This document shows, in pieces, positions 43,650 to 53,065 of a DNA stretch of 64,000 nucleotides. The first letter of the stretch is position 1. Every line of letters starts with the position of its first letter. The stretch is from positions 1-64,000 of the forward strand of contig JAGVTU010000023.1 of NCBI GenBank assembly GCA_019136655.1, written 5' to 3'. The notes under the pieces were generated by a model that was given only the letters and a program-made list of their open reading frames with translations, did not search any database and had not been told where the DNA came from. This DNA is from Bacteroidota bacterium (GTDB taxonomy: Bacteria; Bacteroidota; Bacteroidia; AKYH767-A; OLB10). The translations under genes were made by a program, and so were the position numbers.

Positions 43650-45040
43650 CCTTTTTTAACTATTTGCGCCATCATTTCTGCTTCCATCACTACTTTGTCA
43701 CCTACGAAAGCCTGACCACCCATGTGACATAAGCCTCTTCTTATTGGTGATATTAATTCTAACTTAAATACAACTGTATCTCCTGGTTTCACCATCTGCT
43801 TAAATCTTGCAGTTTCTATTTTCAGGAAATATGTCCAGTAATTACTTGGATCAGGAACGGTATTCAACACCAGAATACCTCCTGTTTGTGCCATTGCTTC
43901 AATAAGCAACACTCCGGGCATTACAGGATTTCCGGGGAAATGTCCCTGAAAATACCACTCACTTGCAGTAACATTTTTTACACCCACAACACCGGTTTCA
44001 GACAGTTCAGTGATTTTATCAATCATCAAAAACGGGAAACGATGTGGAAGGAAAGATTCAATTCGGTTGATGTCGAACAAAGGTGGTTTATTGGGATCTA
44101 TCTGTGGAGCGCGAACTCTGGTTTTATCTTTGCGTATTACTTCCTTAAACTGTTTTGCGAATGCTACATTGGCAGCATGTCCGGGCCTGGCTGCAAGAAT
44201 ATGTCCTTTCAGGTGAACACCGAGTAACGCAAAATCACCAATAATATCAAGCAACTTATGACGTGCAGGTTCATTTTGGTAATGCAATTCCACATTATTC
44301 AAAAATCCTAAATGTTTTACTTCCACTTTAGGTTTTTTAAACAGAGTAGCAAGTTCGTCTAATTTACTTTGCGGCACTTCTCTGTCAACAAAAACGATGG
44401 CGTTATTGAGATCGCCACCTTTTATCAAATCATGTTTAAGAAGCATTTCCAATTCATGCAGAAATACAAATGTTCTGCACTTAGCAATTTCACTTTTAAA
44501 CTCAGTGATTTTATGCATCTGTGCATGTTGAGTTCCCAGCACAGGCGAATTATAATCCACCATCACCGTGATTCTGTAATCAGGGCTAGGAACAGCAAGC
44601 ATTTCTACATTTCGGGCAGGCTCTTCATAGGTAAGATTTTCTTTAATTTCGAAATAGGTGCGCGTAGCTTCCTGTTCGCGAAGTCCTGCTTTGGAAATGG
44701 CATCAACAAACTGATAGGAACTTCCATCCAAAATTGGAACTTCAGGGCCATCAATTTCAATCAATGCATTGTCAATTTCCATTCCTGCCAGAGCAGCAAG
44801 CACATGTTCGGTAGTACTTACCTTGACACCGTTTGCGCTGAGAGTAGTCCCCCGAGAGGTATCCACCACATTATCCACATCGGCATCAATCACCGGCTGT
44901 CCTTTTACATCTGTACGTTGGAATTTATAACCATGATTCTCGGGTGCCGGCTTTAAAGTAAGGCGTGCATTTACACCTGTATGCAAACCTGCACCTTCTA
45001 CTGTAATTTCTTGTTTTAAAGTAACTTGTTTAACACTCAT
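43646..45040 (-). CDS. lpxC/fabZ: Bifunctional UDP-3-O-acyl-GlcNAc deacetylase / 3-hydroxyacyl-ACP dehydratase
   Basis: A 464-residue fusion. Residues about 1-305 are LpxC, the zinc deacetylase that commits to lipid A: His79 (STTEHVLAAL), KLLDIIGDFALLG and GHILAARPGHAANV. Residues about 318-464 are FabZ, which dehydrates 3-hydroxyacyl-ACP: LPHRFPFLMID with the catalytic His, GHFPGNPVMPGVLLIEAMAQ with the catalytic acid. The fusion is a known feature of Bacteroidota and supports the taxonomic call. It couples lipid A and fatty-acid branches that compete for the same 3-hydroxyacyl-ACP. It starts 2 nt after lpxD. Confidence 0.95.
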   Translation of the reverse strand: MSVKQVTLKQEITVEGAGLHTGVNARLTLKPAPENHGYKFQRTDVKGQPVIDADVDNVVDTSRGTTLSANGVKVSTTEHVLAALAGMEIDNALIEIDGPEVPILDGSSYQFVDAISKAGLREQEATRTYFEIKENLTYEEPARNVEMLAVPSPDYRITVMVDYNSPVLGTQHAQMHKITEFKSEIAKCRTFVFLHELEMLLKHDLIKGGDLNNAIVFVDREVPQSKLDELATLFKKPKVEVKHLGFLNNVELHYQNEPARHKLLDIIGDFALLGVHLKGHILAARPGHAANVAFAKQFKEVIRKDKTRVRAPQIDPNKPPLFDINRIESFLPHRFPFLMIDKITELSETGVVGVKNVTASEWYFQGHFPGNPVMPGVLLIEAMAQTGGILVLNTVPDPSNYWTYFLKIETARFKQMVKPGDTVVFKLELISPIRRGLCHMGGQAFVGDKVVMEAEMMAQIVKKG

Positions 45041-45042
45041 TC

Positions 45043-46080
45043 TTATTCAGCAGTTTTATTTACCTGCGTTTTTTCAATTTCATTAATTTTTCTTTCCAGT
45101 TGAGGAAGCTTTTTAAATACAACATAGGTGCGTTTGTAGTCGCTGATGTTGAATGCAGGTGAACCCTGCACAATCTCGCCCTCTGTTGTGATACTCGTTC
45201 CTATGCCTGACTGAGCTGCTATCTTCACCCCATTGGCAATACTCAAATGCCCAACAATGCCTACCTGCCCCCCTATCATACAGTTTTTACCAATTTTGGT
45301 GGAACCTGCAACTCCTGTTTGTGCTGCAATTACGGTGTTCTCTCCTATCTCTACATTATGTGCTATCTGAATTAAATTATCCAGCTTAACCCCTTTGCGA
45401 ATAATGGTAGAACCCAATGTGGCACGATCTATAGTGGTTCCTGCACCTACCTCTACATGATCTTCAATAATCACATTTCCTATCTGAGGTACTTTTTTGT
45501 AATTGTTCTGTTCATTGGGAGCAAAACCAAAACCGTCAGCACCAATAATTACTCCTGCATGCAGGTTGCACTCCTTTCCAATCTGACAAAAAGAGTAAAC
45601 ACGGCATCCTGCAAACAAAGTCGTGTTGTCTTTTATCACCACATTATCGCCTACATAACACTGAGGGTAAATTTTTACACCATCACCTATTACCGAATTC
45701 TTTCCAATGTAGGCAAAGGCTCCTATATACACATCCTTGCCAATGGTTGCTGATGGGTCAACAAAAGACGGTTGCTCAATGCCTTTTTTATCATTTACTA
45801 TCTGATTGTAAATTTCAAGCAGCGATGCAAAACTTTTATAAGCATCAGCAACTCTTATCAGCGTTGCTTCTACAGGACTTTCAGCTTCAAAAGTAGAATT
45901 GACAATAACTATGGAAGCCTTTGTGGTATAGATATATTCATTATACTTAGGATTAGCCAGAAAAGATAAAGTTCCCGGTTTTCCTTCTTCAATTTTAGAA
46001 AGCCCGTTCACCTCGGCCTGTGGATTACCCTCTACACTACCTTTCAGCAACTCTGCAATTTGTTGTGCCGTAAACTTCAT
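45043..46080 (-). CDS. lpxD: UDP-3-O-(3-hydroxyacyl)glucosamine N-acyltransferase
   Basis: The 345-residue third enzyme of lipid A synthesis; it adds the N-linked 3-hydroxyacyl chain. An N-terminal uridine-binding domain (about 1-100) precedes a left-handed beta helix (about 105-320) with the catalytic His in [11 protein letters not shown]. The C-terminal helix is basic/acidic. It is the first gene of lpxD - lpxC/fabZ - lpxA - ABC ATPase, and a consensus promoter with both elements lies 46-76 nt upstream. Confidence 0.95.
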   Translation of the reverse strand: MKFTAQQIAELLKGSVEGNPQAEVNGLSKIEEGKPGTLSFLANPKYNEYIYTTKASIVIVNSTFEAESPVEATLIRVADAYKSFASLLEIYNQIVNDKKGIEQPSFVDPSATIGKDVYIGAFAYIGKNSVIGDGVKIYPQCYVGDNVVIKDNTTLFAGCRVYSFCQIGKECNLHAGVIIGADGFGFAPNEQNNYKKVPQIGNVIIEDHVEVGAGTTIDRATLGSTIIRKGVKLDNLIQIAHNVEIGENTVIAAQTGVAGSTKIGKNCMIGGQVGIVGHLSIANGVKIAAQSGIGTSITTEGEIVQGSPAFNISDYKRTYVVFKKLPQLERKINEIEKTQVNKTAE

Positions 46081-46125
46081 CCCGGGAAAATATGATAGTA
46101 TTTCTGTTGATTTTTACAATGTTTG

Positions 46126-46156
46126 CAAATGTACGAAGCCAAAAGGTTTATGCAAA
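46126..46156 (-). promoter_or_regulatory. Consensus Bacteroidota promoter of the lpxD run
   Basis: On the minus strand TTTG (46156-46153), a 19-nt spacer, then TACATTTG (46133-46126): a full match to TTTG-N19-TAnnTTTG. Transcription should start near 46119, giving a leader of about 39 nt. Confidence 0.7.
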
Positions 46157-46230
46157 AGACTTTGACAACCTTTTTCAGTATTGGGTTGTTAGCATTAATT
46201 CCAGAAAAATTCCTTTATAACACATTAGGA

Positions 46231-46263
46231 ACAAAAAAGGCTACCCTGACAATGGCAGCCTTT
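46231..46263 (-). terminator. Terminator of the 194-residue barrel gene
   Basis: AAAGGCT / AGCCTTT arms with an inner CC/GG pair and a small A/C mismatch, 22 nt past the stop at 46285. On the minus strand the stem is followed by TTTTTTG. Confidence 0.75.
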
Positions 46264-46284
46264 AATAATTTAAAAAATTATTCT

Positions 46285-46869
46285 TTAAAAATTCAAATTC
46301 AATCCCAATTTTAGGAAGGATATATCATATCCGACTTCTGCAAAAGCACCAAAGTTTGGTACGAAGTTGTATTTAGCTCCGACAAATAAACCGGATGTTG
46401 GGTTTACATAAGAGCGTGATTCATCCCAATAGCGATCTTTGGTATTCCTTATACGTACTCCAAATAATACCCCACCATAAGGATCAAATTTATTGTTTTT
46501 GTCAGCAAGTAATGTAAGGTGGTATGTTCCACGTACTCCTACAATCACACTGTTATCAGTATATTTATCTCCATTATTATATTTATAATAACGGTTTTTA
46601 ATACCGATTATACCACCAATACCAATGGTGCCGGGTCCAACTTCCTCAAAGAATCCATGGTCATAAGAAAAATTAATGGATGGAAAAATCGTCCAATTAT
46701 AACCATAAGTTGTGGCATAACTGTAATAATCACCAAAACCTATTGAAAGACCGATGGTATTTGAACCTTTTACAAAAGGAGGATCGCCACCCTGCGCTTT
46801 GGCTGCGTAGCTGAAACCTGTTATTAAAAGTACTGCAAGAGCGCTTTTAAGCAAAACTGTATTTTTCAT
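46285..46869 (-). CDS. Small outer-membrane beta-barrel protein
   Basis: A 194-residue protein with a signal peptide (ending YAAKA before QGG) and a run of amphipathic beta strands: SNTIGLSIGFGDYYSYATTY, FPSINFSYDHGFF, GTIGIGGIIGI, DNSVIVGVRGTYHLTLLADK and a final strand FLKLGLNLNF ending in Phe, the usual signal for outer-membrane assembly. Function unknown; similar proteins are annotated only as barrel or porin-like. It has its own -7 box and terminator, so it is probably a single-gene unit. Confidence 0.78.
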   Translation of the reverse strand: MKNTVLLKSALAVLLITGFSYAAKAQGGDPPFVKGSNTIGLSIGFGDYYSYATTYGYNWTIFPSINFSYDHGFFEEVGPGTIGIGGIIGIKNRYYKYNNGDKYTDNSVIVGVRGTYHLTLLADKNNKFDPYGGVLFGVRIRNTKDRYWDESRSYVNPTSGLFVGAKYNFVPNFGAFAEVGYDISFLKLGLNLNF

Positions 46870-46900
46870 TTTTTCTGTTTATAATAAATAATTTAGGCTG

Positions 46901-46908
46901 CAAATTTA
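46901..46908 (-). promoter_or_regulatory. Candidate -7 box for the 194-residue barrel gene
   Basis: Reads TAAATTTG on the minus strand, a perfect TAnnTTTG, 31 nt upstream of the start codon. There is no TTTG at the -33 spacing. Confidence 0.45.
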
Positions 46909-46984
46909 ACTCAAAAACAATTAAGCAGTAAAATGTTAATGATAAATATAAGTTCTTTATCAACTATCTGTTTTTCATAAAACA

Positions 46985-47006
46985 GAAAAGCCGGCTTTAA
47001 CCGGCT
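46985..47006 (-). terminator. Terminator of the 650-residue BNR_assoc_N protein gene
   Basis: AGCCGG / CCGGCT arms with a 6-nt loop, about 40 nt past the stop at 47048. On the minus strand it is followed by TTTTCTGTTTT. Confidence 0.65.
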
Positions 47007-47047
47007 CAAACTAATTTAACAAATTAAATTACGAATATTTTGGTGTG

Positions 47048-49000
47048 TTATTCAATTTTACTCATATCAGATAATGACAACTTGAAATTAGCTTTATCCA
47101 AATCGCCCATGCTGACTTTTACCTGATCCGTCACAAAAAAATCGGAAGACAGAATCACAGATTGAGAAGGATTCTCTTTTTTAATTGTAAGGTTACGGAT
47201 TGTTCCTTCTTTAGGAAAAGTAGAAAACCTGCCTGTTTCCTGTGGCGTGGTATTCATATAATAAACATAGTTGGCTCCTGAACTGAACTGACGCTGGCCG
47301 GTCATGATATTTCCTTCATCGGATATTGAAGAAATTCCTTTAGCATGTCCAATACATAAAGTGGCATAGTCTGACAACATGAATTTTCCTTGTCCTGTTA
47401 CCTGAAATGTAGCACACCACAATTTTGCATTTCGTTCCACTGTCATCATTCTTCCTTCTGCTATATCCCCCAACTTATTTCCTTTAAGAAAAATCTCTTT
47501 CTGTGGTTTGACTGAAACATTGCAAAGTTCAACCTGAGCTTTGTCACTTTGAGTCCAGCGAACACGTGTGTTTTCCATGCCCATCATATTGATAAAGGAC
47601 CCCTCATCTCTGGCATTATTCAGCAAAATTTTTCCTCCTGTGAGTGTTACATCTCCAAAAAGATTCAGAGTAGTGCGTGCACTTTCAGTGGTATTATTTT
47701 CAACATCTTTAAGCGTACCACCGGTTATCATAAACTCTCCACCTACATTCATCACTAATTTGCTGTTTACATTTCTTACCCCTTCAAAACTTCCATCTGT
47801 CATCACAAAATTCCCTTTGATTGACATTATAGCAACTCCTTCGGTATAAAGCGAACCGTTTCCTGTATTCCGAATTTCAAAATTTCCTTTTACACTATTA
47901 AATGCTTTGCCAATTTCAGCATCAGAAGCATCACGGGCATCAAAAGATACATTGCCCCAGGTAAAAGATTTTTGAAATGTCGCCTGACTGTATTTCATAA
48001 ACACCACATTGGATGTTGGAGAAAGGCTTGCATTTACAGGAGCAAACTCACCGTAAGTTGCATGAATGTAGGAAGCCCCATCTTCAAGTATTAATTTCTT
48101 TATCACAGCATTTCCTGCAGTCGCTTCATTAGCCTGAATCATACCTCCGCTATTTACAGCAAGTTCATTCATGTGATATTCTTTAGTTGCTACAAGCTTG
48201 CCGCTTTGCTCTACTGAAATAAAAGGTATTTCTGACGCACTTGAAAGTGTAACTTCATTACCTTTCTGAATAAAATAGCATGTATTTGCAGCAGGTAAAA
48301 TATCAGCATATTGGCCTTTACCCTGACGGTCGGAATTCCAAATGGAGACATCATTAAATGAGCCTGAACGCTGGGAATACATAACTTTATTATTACGAAT
48401 AACTTTACTTCCGGGAGGTGCTGCTATCATAGTTAATAACGAACTGCCATTAATAACCACATTTGAAACTTCAGCATCAATTACCTGGCCGGGAATAGCA
48501 TCTGATTTTATATCAGTAGTAATCCAGAAATAACTTATCCCTTGCGGAATGGTTCTGTTAATATCCACACGTTGCTGATTTTCTGCAGGAGCTATTCCGC
48601 TATAAACCATATTAGAAGGCGAAAAACTTTTTTCGCTGCCGGTGTACCATATTTTAATATTCTGTATGTTTTTGAAACAGGGTTTTGAGCTTCCCTGAAG
48701 CGAAAAGGAAATTGAATTGAGCTTTACAGATGCATTTCCGCCTTTTACATCTATGAGCAAACCAATAACCGGAATATTGCTACTTCCTCTGAATACAGAA
48801 TCACCAGTCTGAAAGGTTTCTGTGTTTATGGTTTGAATTCCCGTATAAGCGGCCTTCGAAACTTCGCGTTTTGTTATATTAAAAACTATCAGCAATAACA
48901 CTACCAATCCCGATACAGATGCCGCACCAACATACAGTGCCATTCTTAATCTGATGCGTGTTGAGGGTGCCTGACTTAGTAACTTTTTCCTTCTGAACAT
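47048..49000 (-). CDS. Membrane-anchored protein with BNR-associated N-terminal-like domain
   Basis: A 650-residue protein with a basic N-terminus (MFRRKKLL.., RIRLR) and one transmembrane helix (about 21-43), so probably a signal anchor. Residues about 60-200 (TGDSVFRGSSNIPVIGLLID, SGIAP..INRTIPQGISYFWITTDI) resemble the domain placed before sialidase/BNR repeats in Bacteroidota (BNR_assoc_N). The rest (about 210-640) is beta-rich with repeats such as GDVTLTGGKI and GEFMITGGTL, suggestive of a parallel beta-helix or autotransporter-like stalk. There is no sialidase catalytic motif and no T9SS sorting domain. Function unknown. Confidence 0.72.
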   Translation of the reverse strand: MFRRKKLLSQAPSTRIRLRMALYVGAASVSGLVVLLLIVFNITKREVSKAAYTGIQTINTETFQTGDSVFRGSSNIPVIGLLIDVKGGNASVKLNSISFSLQGSSKPCFKNIQNIKIWYTGSEKSFSPSNMVYSGIAPAENQQRVDINRTIPQGISYFWITTDIKSDAIPGQVIDAEVSNVVINGSSLLTMIAAPPGSKVIRNNKVMYSQRSGSFNDVSIWNSDRQGKGQYADILPAANTCYFIQKGNEVTLSSASEIPFISVEQSGKLVATKEYHMNELAVNSGGMIQANEATAGNAVIKKLILEDGASYIHATYGEFAPVNASLSPTSNVVFMKYSQATFQKSFTWGNVSFDARDASDAEIGKAFNSVKGNFEIRNTGNGSLYTEGVAIMSIKGNFVMTDGSFEGVRNVNSKLVMNVGGEFMITGGTLKDVENNTTESARTTLNLFGDVTLTGGKILLNNARDEGSFINMMGMENTRVRWTQSDKAQVELCNVSVKPQKEIFLKGNKLGDIAEGRMMTVERNAKLWCATFQVTGQGKFMLSDYATLCIGHAKGISSISDEGNIMTGQRQFSSGANYVYYMNTTPQETGRFSTFPKEGTIRNLTIKKENPSQSVILSSDFFVTDQVKVSMGDLDKANFKLSLSDMSKIE

Positions 49001-49138
49001 TTCTGAACTATTTTCCTTATTAACACCCTTTATACTTCATGTAAATAAATATGTTTCAGATATGTAAGGTTATTGCCAACTTTGGTACAACTCATTAGGT
49101 TGTGGAAAAACCATGGCTTAAACAGAACATTATTCTCT

Positions 49139-49146
49139 TATTTTTG
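49139..49146 (+). promoter_or_regulatory. Candidate -7 box for the DUF5606 gene
   Basis: TATTTTTG matches TAnnTTTG, 23 nt upstream of the ATG at 49170. The wider string TTATTTTTGC is shared with the candidate promoters of pruA and the hybrid kinase. A -33 element is not evident. Confidence 0.45.
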
Positions 49147-49169
49147 CCGCCTTTACAACATACGTATCA

Positions 49170-49670
49170 ATGAGTCTTAAGAAAATCATGTCCATTTCCG
49201 GAATGCCCGGTTTATACAAGGTAGTTGCACAAACCAAAAACGGTTTTATTGCAGAATCTCTGGTTGACAAAAAGCGTTTCCCTGTGCACAGCAATCAGCA
49301 GGTAAGCATGTTATCCGATATCAGCATATTTACTGAGTCGGAAGACATCAAACTTTCAGAAGTATTTAAAAAAATGAAGGCAATGCCTGAGGGCGATACA
49401 GATATAGATATGAAAGCAGATGGTGCAACGCTTTATCAGGCTTTTGAAAAAGTATTACCTGAATATGATAAAGAAAGGGTTTATCCTTCTGACATAAAAA
49501 AAGTATTTAAATGGTATAATCTACTTAAAAACGAAGTTGATTTTTCGGAAGAAGATAAACCGACAGCGACTGAAGAACCAAAACAAGAAACTAAAGAAGA
49601 ACCTGCTTCAGAAAAAAAACCGGCTGCAAAAAAGAAAACAAAAAAATCAGCTACTGACAAGGAAGAATAA
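49170..49670 (+). CDS. DUF5606-family protein
   Basis: A 166-residue cytoplasmic protein. The first 125 residues (MSLKKIMSISGMPGLYKVV, FIAESL.DKKRFPV, QVSMLSDISIFTE) match a family restricted to Bacteroidota (DUF5606), recognised here from memory. The tail (about 128-166) is low-complexity Glu/Lys/Pro/Ala. The opening resembles a small SH3/Tudor-like beta barrel (inference). The M3 peptidase gene starts 2 nt after its stop, so the two are co-transcribed. Function unknown. Confidence 0.82.
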   Translation: MSLKKIMSISGMPGLYKVVAQTKNGFIAESLVDKKRFPVHSNQQVSMLSDISIFTESEDIKLSEVFKKMKAMPEGDTDIDMKADGATLYQAFEKVLPEYDKERVYPSDIKKVFKWYNLLKNEVDFSEEDKPTATEEPKQETKEEPASEKKPAAKKKTKKSATDKEE

Positions 49671-49672
49671 GT

Positions 49673-51397
49673 ATGGCCATAGCCTTTGAAAAAATAGGAA
49701 CGGTACAACATCAATACCTGAAGAAAGGATTTTGTATTAACTCATGGGATGATTTAAAACCATACTATGAAGAGTTGAACAACAGAGTTCTGAATTCGGA
49801 GGAAGCAATGATGCAGTGGCTCAACGACCGCAACGAACTGGAATCGGCATTGCAGGAAGATTTTGCATGGCGATATATCAGAATGAGTTGTGATAATACC
49901 AATGAAAAACTGCAGAATGACTACTCAACTTTTGTCAGGGATATTGAACCATTTATTGCACCGGAAGAGAACAAGCTGAATCAAAAGCTGCTTGATTGTC
50001 CGTTTCATAAGCAATTGGCTGAAACCGATTACAAAAATTACATACGCAGTATCAAACAGCGTGTAGAAATTTTCAGAGAAGAAAATATTCCTCTTCAGTC
50101 TGAGCTTTCAGACAAGCAACAAAGATTTGGACAGATTACCGGCTCACAAACCATGGAACACAACGGGCAGGAATTAACCTTGCAGCAGGCAGGAGCATTG
50201 CTGAAAAGTACTGACAGAAAATTACGCGAAGAGATTTACCTGAAGATTACTGAGAGAAGACTGAAAGACAAAGACAACCTCGACAACTTATTTTCAGAAC
50301 TTACTGCATTGCGAAATAAGATTGCACTGAATGCAGGTTTTCAAAATTTTCGTGACTACTCTTTTGTAGCCATGAACCGGTTTGATTACACAGCAGAAGA
50401 TTGTTTTCGCTTTCATGATTCTATAGAAACTGCTATACTTCCTATTGTAAATGATTTGGAAAAACAACGCCAACATTTATTAGGATACAGTGAGTTGAGG
50501 CCATGGGATTTAGCTGTTGACCCTACCGGAAAACCTTCGCTAAAACCATTTGCCAACTCTGACGAAATGGTAAAAAAAACCATTCAGTGTTTGAATGATA
50601 TTGATGGTGATTTGGCACAATGTATTTCACTTCTTGATCAACTTAACCGTTTCGATTTAGATTCCAGAAAAGGTAAATCTCCCGGAGGATACAACTATCC
50701 TTTATACGAGAGTGGTGTGCCTTTTATTTTCATGAACAGCACAGGTCAGTTGCGCGATTTGGTAACGATGGTACACGAAAGTGGTCATGCCGTACATGCA
50801 ATACTGGCTCATGCACTTCCATATCATGAGTTAAAATCATGCCCCTCAGAAGTTGCAGAGCTGGCATCAATGTCAATGGAGCTTATCACCATGGAACACT
50901 GGCATCATTTCTTTACTGATGATGCTGAGTTGAAGAGAGCAAAACTGGAACACCTGAGCAGTGTGATTGATATACTTCCATGGATTGCACTGATTGATGC
51001 ATTCCAGCACTGGGTATATTTAAATCCATCACATACTGTTGCTGAGCGTGAGGCCATGTTTTCAAAATTACATTCTCAGTATTCAGGAAAAATAACCAAC
51101 TGGAGCGGATTAGAAAAAATAAAAGGCAATTTATGGCAGAAGCAAATTCATGTTTTTGACTCACCCTTTTATTATATAGAATATGGAATGGCACAATTAG
51201 GAGCCATTGCCATCTGGAAAAATTATCGTACTAATCCGAAACAAACTTTACGTCAGTATAAAAATGCTTTACGTCTGGGCTACACAAAGACAATTGGTGA
51301 AATTTATGAAGCTGCAGGCATAAAGTTTGATTTTTCTGCAAACAACATTTCAGAACTGGCACAGTTTGTCAGTGATGAAATTAAGAAATTAAGTTAA
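49673..51397 (+). CDS. M3-family oligoendopeptidase (PepF-like)
   Basis: A 574-residue cytoplasmic zinc metallopeptidase that cuts short peptides. The HExxH site is His368-Glu369...His372 (MVHESGHAVHAIL), followed by the downstream Glu region (CPSEVAELASMSMELI) supplying the third ligand. The length matches the family and no signal peptide is present. It probably completes degradation of peptides released by Lon/Clp-type proteases or imported. It is followed 58 nt later by a MATE exporter. Confidence 0.92.
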   Translation: MAIAFEKIGTVQHQYLKKGFCINSWDDLKPYYEELNNRVLNSEEAMMQWLNDRNELESALQEDFAWRYIRMSCDNTNEKLQNDYSTFVRDIEPFIAPEENKLNQKLLDCPFHKQLAETDYKNYIRSIKQRVEIFREENIPLQSELSDKQQRFGQITGSQTMEHNGQELTLQQAGALLKSTDRKLREEIYLKITERRLKDKDNLDNLFSELTALRNKIALNAGFQNFRDYSFVAMNRFDYTAEDCFRFHDSIETAILPIVNDLEKQRQHLLGYSELRPWDLAVDPTGKPSLKPFANSDEMVKKTIQCLNDIDGDLAQCISLLDQLNRFDLDSRKGKSPGGYNYPLYESGVPFIFMNSTGQLRDLVTMVHESGHAVHAILAHALPYHELKSCPSEVAELASMSMELITMEHWHHFFTDDAELKRAKLEHLSSVIDILPWIALIDAFQHWVYLNPSHTVAEREAMFSKLHSQYSGKITNWSGLEKIKGNLWQKQIHVFDSPFYYIEYGMAQLGAIAIWKNYRTNPKQTLRQYKNALRLGYTKTIGEIYEAAGIKFDFSANNISELAQFVSDEIKKLS

Positions 51398-51455
51398 ATT
51401 CAGTAAATCATTGTCATAAGGAGTTATTTCTGATAGCTCACACGAAAGTTATTGT

Positions 51456-52790
51456 ATGCAGGTAAAAGCAACCTATCATAATATCTGGCATATAGCATAT
51501 CCTATTATGCTTGGTGCAGTAGCTCAAACTATTTTAGGGCTTACTGATACTGCATTTCTTGCACGTGTTGGCGAGGTTGAACTGGGAGCCTCTGCTCTGG
51601 CAGGAGTGTATTACTTTGTACTTGTGATGCTGGGTATGGCTTTGTCCATCGGAAGTCAGATACTCATGTCGCGCAAGGCCGGTGAAGGAAACCGTCCTGC
51701 AATAGGAAATATATTTGATCATAGCATCATCATTCTGATGACGCTGTCATTAATTTTGTTTGCTGTGATGTATTATCTCACGCCACTTTTTTTCAGCAAG
51801 GTATTGAAGTCGCATGAAATAGCTGAAGCCTGCAACACATTCATACAATACAGAAGTTTCGGAATATTTTTTATTCTGCCTGTAAACTGTTTTCGCGCAT
51901 TCTACACCAGCATAAGCACTACACGATACATCACCTACACTTCTCTGGTGCTGACCATTACCAACATTATTCTGGCTTACATTTTAATTTTCGGAAAATT
52001 AGGTTTTGAAGCTCAGGGAATAGCAGGTGCAGGAAAAGCTTCTGCAATTGCCGAAGTTATTACCTGCATTTTTCTCATAGTAATTACTGCTTTGAAAAAA
52101 GACATCAAATCGTTTGGTTTATTCCGTTTTCAAAAAATTTCACTTGCACAAATTAATCATATACTCCTCATATCAGCACCCATCTTTTTTCAGAACCTGT
52201 TATCCATGGGTGCTTGGTTTTTGTTTTTTGTGTTTATTGAACAGTTAGGCGAACATCAACTTGCCATTTCAAATATTGTGAGAAGTGCCTACATGGTTTT
52301 GATGACACCTGTGTGGGGTTATTCCTCTGCGGCTAACAGCATGGTGAGTAACCTTATCGGGCAAAATAAGCCTGATGAAGTATTCAGGTTGATTAGGAAA
52401 ATAGTAACTCTAAGTTTACTTTCCATTGCAGGAATTTTTCTGCTCAATCTCATTGACATTCGCTTTCTGCTTGAAATTATGACTTCGGATAAACGCCTGA
52501 TTGAAGATTCGATTCATCCATATTTTGTAATCTGGTGCGGAATGTTCTTCTTCAGTGTAAGTATCGTTTTATTAAGTTCTATCAGTGGAACCGGTAAAAC
52601 TCAGGTTGCATTGCTTATTGAAACAGCAAATATTTTCATTTATTTGTCTTATGCATATTTGACGGCCATTGTATTTAAGACCAAACTGGAAGTGGTATGG
52701 TATGTAGAAATATTATACTGGATAACAATGGGTGTTTGTGCATGGTATTATTTACGCAGTAACAGATGGAGAAATTCAAAACCATTATAA
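51456..52790 (+). CDS. MATE-family multidrug efflux transporter
   Basis: A 444-residue inner-membrane protein with about 12 hydrophobic segments arranged as two similar halves. Typical motifs are YPIMLGAVAQTILGLTDTAFL at the N-terminus and AANSMVSNLIGQNKPDEVFR in the second half. MATE proteins export cationic compounds in exchange for sodium ions or protons. The substrate cannot be told from sequence. Its 3' end overlaps the next small lipoprotein gene by 25 bp. Confidence 0.9.
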   Translation: MQVKATYHNIWHIAYPIMLGAVAQTILGLTDTAFLARVGEVELGASALAGVYYFVLVMLGMALSIGSQILMSRKAGEGNRPAIGNIFDHSIIILMTLSLILFAVMYYLTPLFFSKVLKSHEIAEACNTFIQYRSFGIFFILPVNCFRAFYTSISTTRYITYTSLVLTITNIILAYILIFGKLGFEAQGIAGAGKASAIAEVITCIFLIVITALKKDIKSFGLFRFQKISLAQINHILLISAPIFFQNLLSMGAWFLFFVFIEQLGEHQLAISNIVRSAYMVLMTPVWGYSSAANSMVSNLIGQNKPDEVFRLIRKIVTLSLLSIAGIFLLNLIDIRFLLEIMTSDKRLIEDSIHPYFVIWCGMFFFSVSIVLLSSISGTGKTQVALLIETANIFIYLSYAYLTAIVFKTKLEVVWYVEILYWITMGVCAWYYLRSNRWRNSKPL

Positions 52791-53059
52791 TAATTATCAT
52801 CCTGTTTGCATCATGCAAACCAACTGCACAATCCCCCACTACATGTCTGGAGGTGAAAGTAGTGAACAAAACAGGTCTTGATGGTTGTGGTTATTTGCTC
52901 GAAACAGAAAATCAATCTTACCTGGAACCTGACAATCTGGAAAAAAAATATCATGTGGATGGATTGAAACTTTGCATTACCTATAAGAAAGTAAATAAAT
53001 TCTCTGTTTGTATGGCCGGTGAAATGATTACACTGACATCTGTTAAGAAAATCAAATAA
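52766..53059 (+). CDS. Small lipoprotein of unknown function
   Basis: A 97-residue protein with a hydrophobic signal (IIIIIILFA) and lipobox-like LFASC placing the lipid-attached Cys at 17. The mature part is about 80 residues with four more Cys (TTCLEV, DGCGYL, KLCITY, SVCMAG), possibly forming disulfides. It starts 25 bp inside the 3' end of the MATE gene and ends 6 nt before fmt, so it lies within the same run. No family was recognised. Confidence 0.72.
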   Translation: MEKFKTIIIIIILFASCKPTAQSPTTCLEVKVVNKTGLDGCGYLLETENQSYLEPDNLEKKYHVDGLKLCITYKKVNKFSVCMAGEMITLTSVKKIK

Positions 53060-53065
53060 ACAGAA

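Noticed and set aside
43886-44956. Plus-strand frames up to 195 codons across lpxC/fabZ
   Set aside because: They are shadows of a conserved fusion gene with full catalytic motifs on the minus strand.
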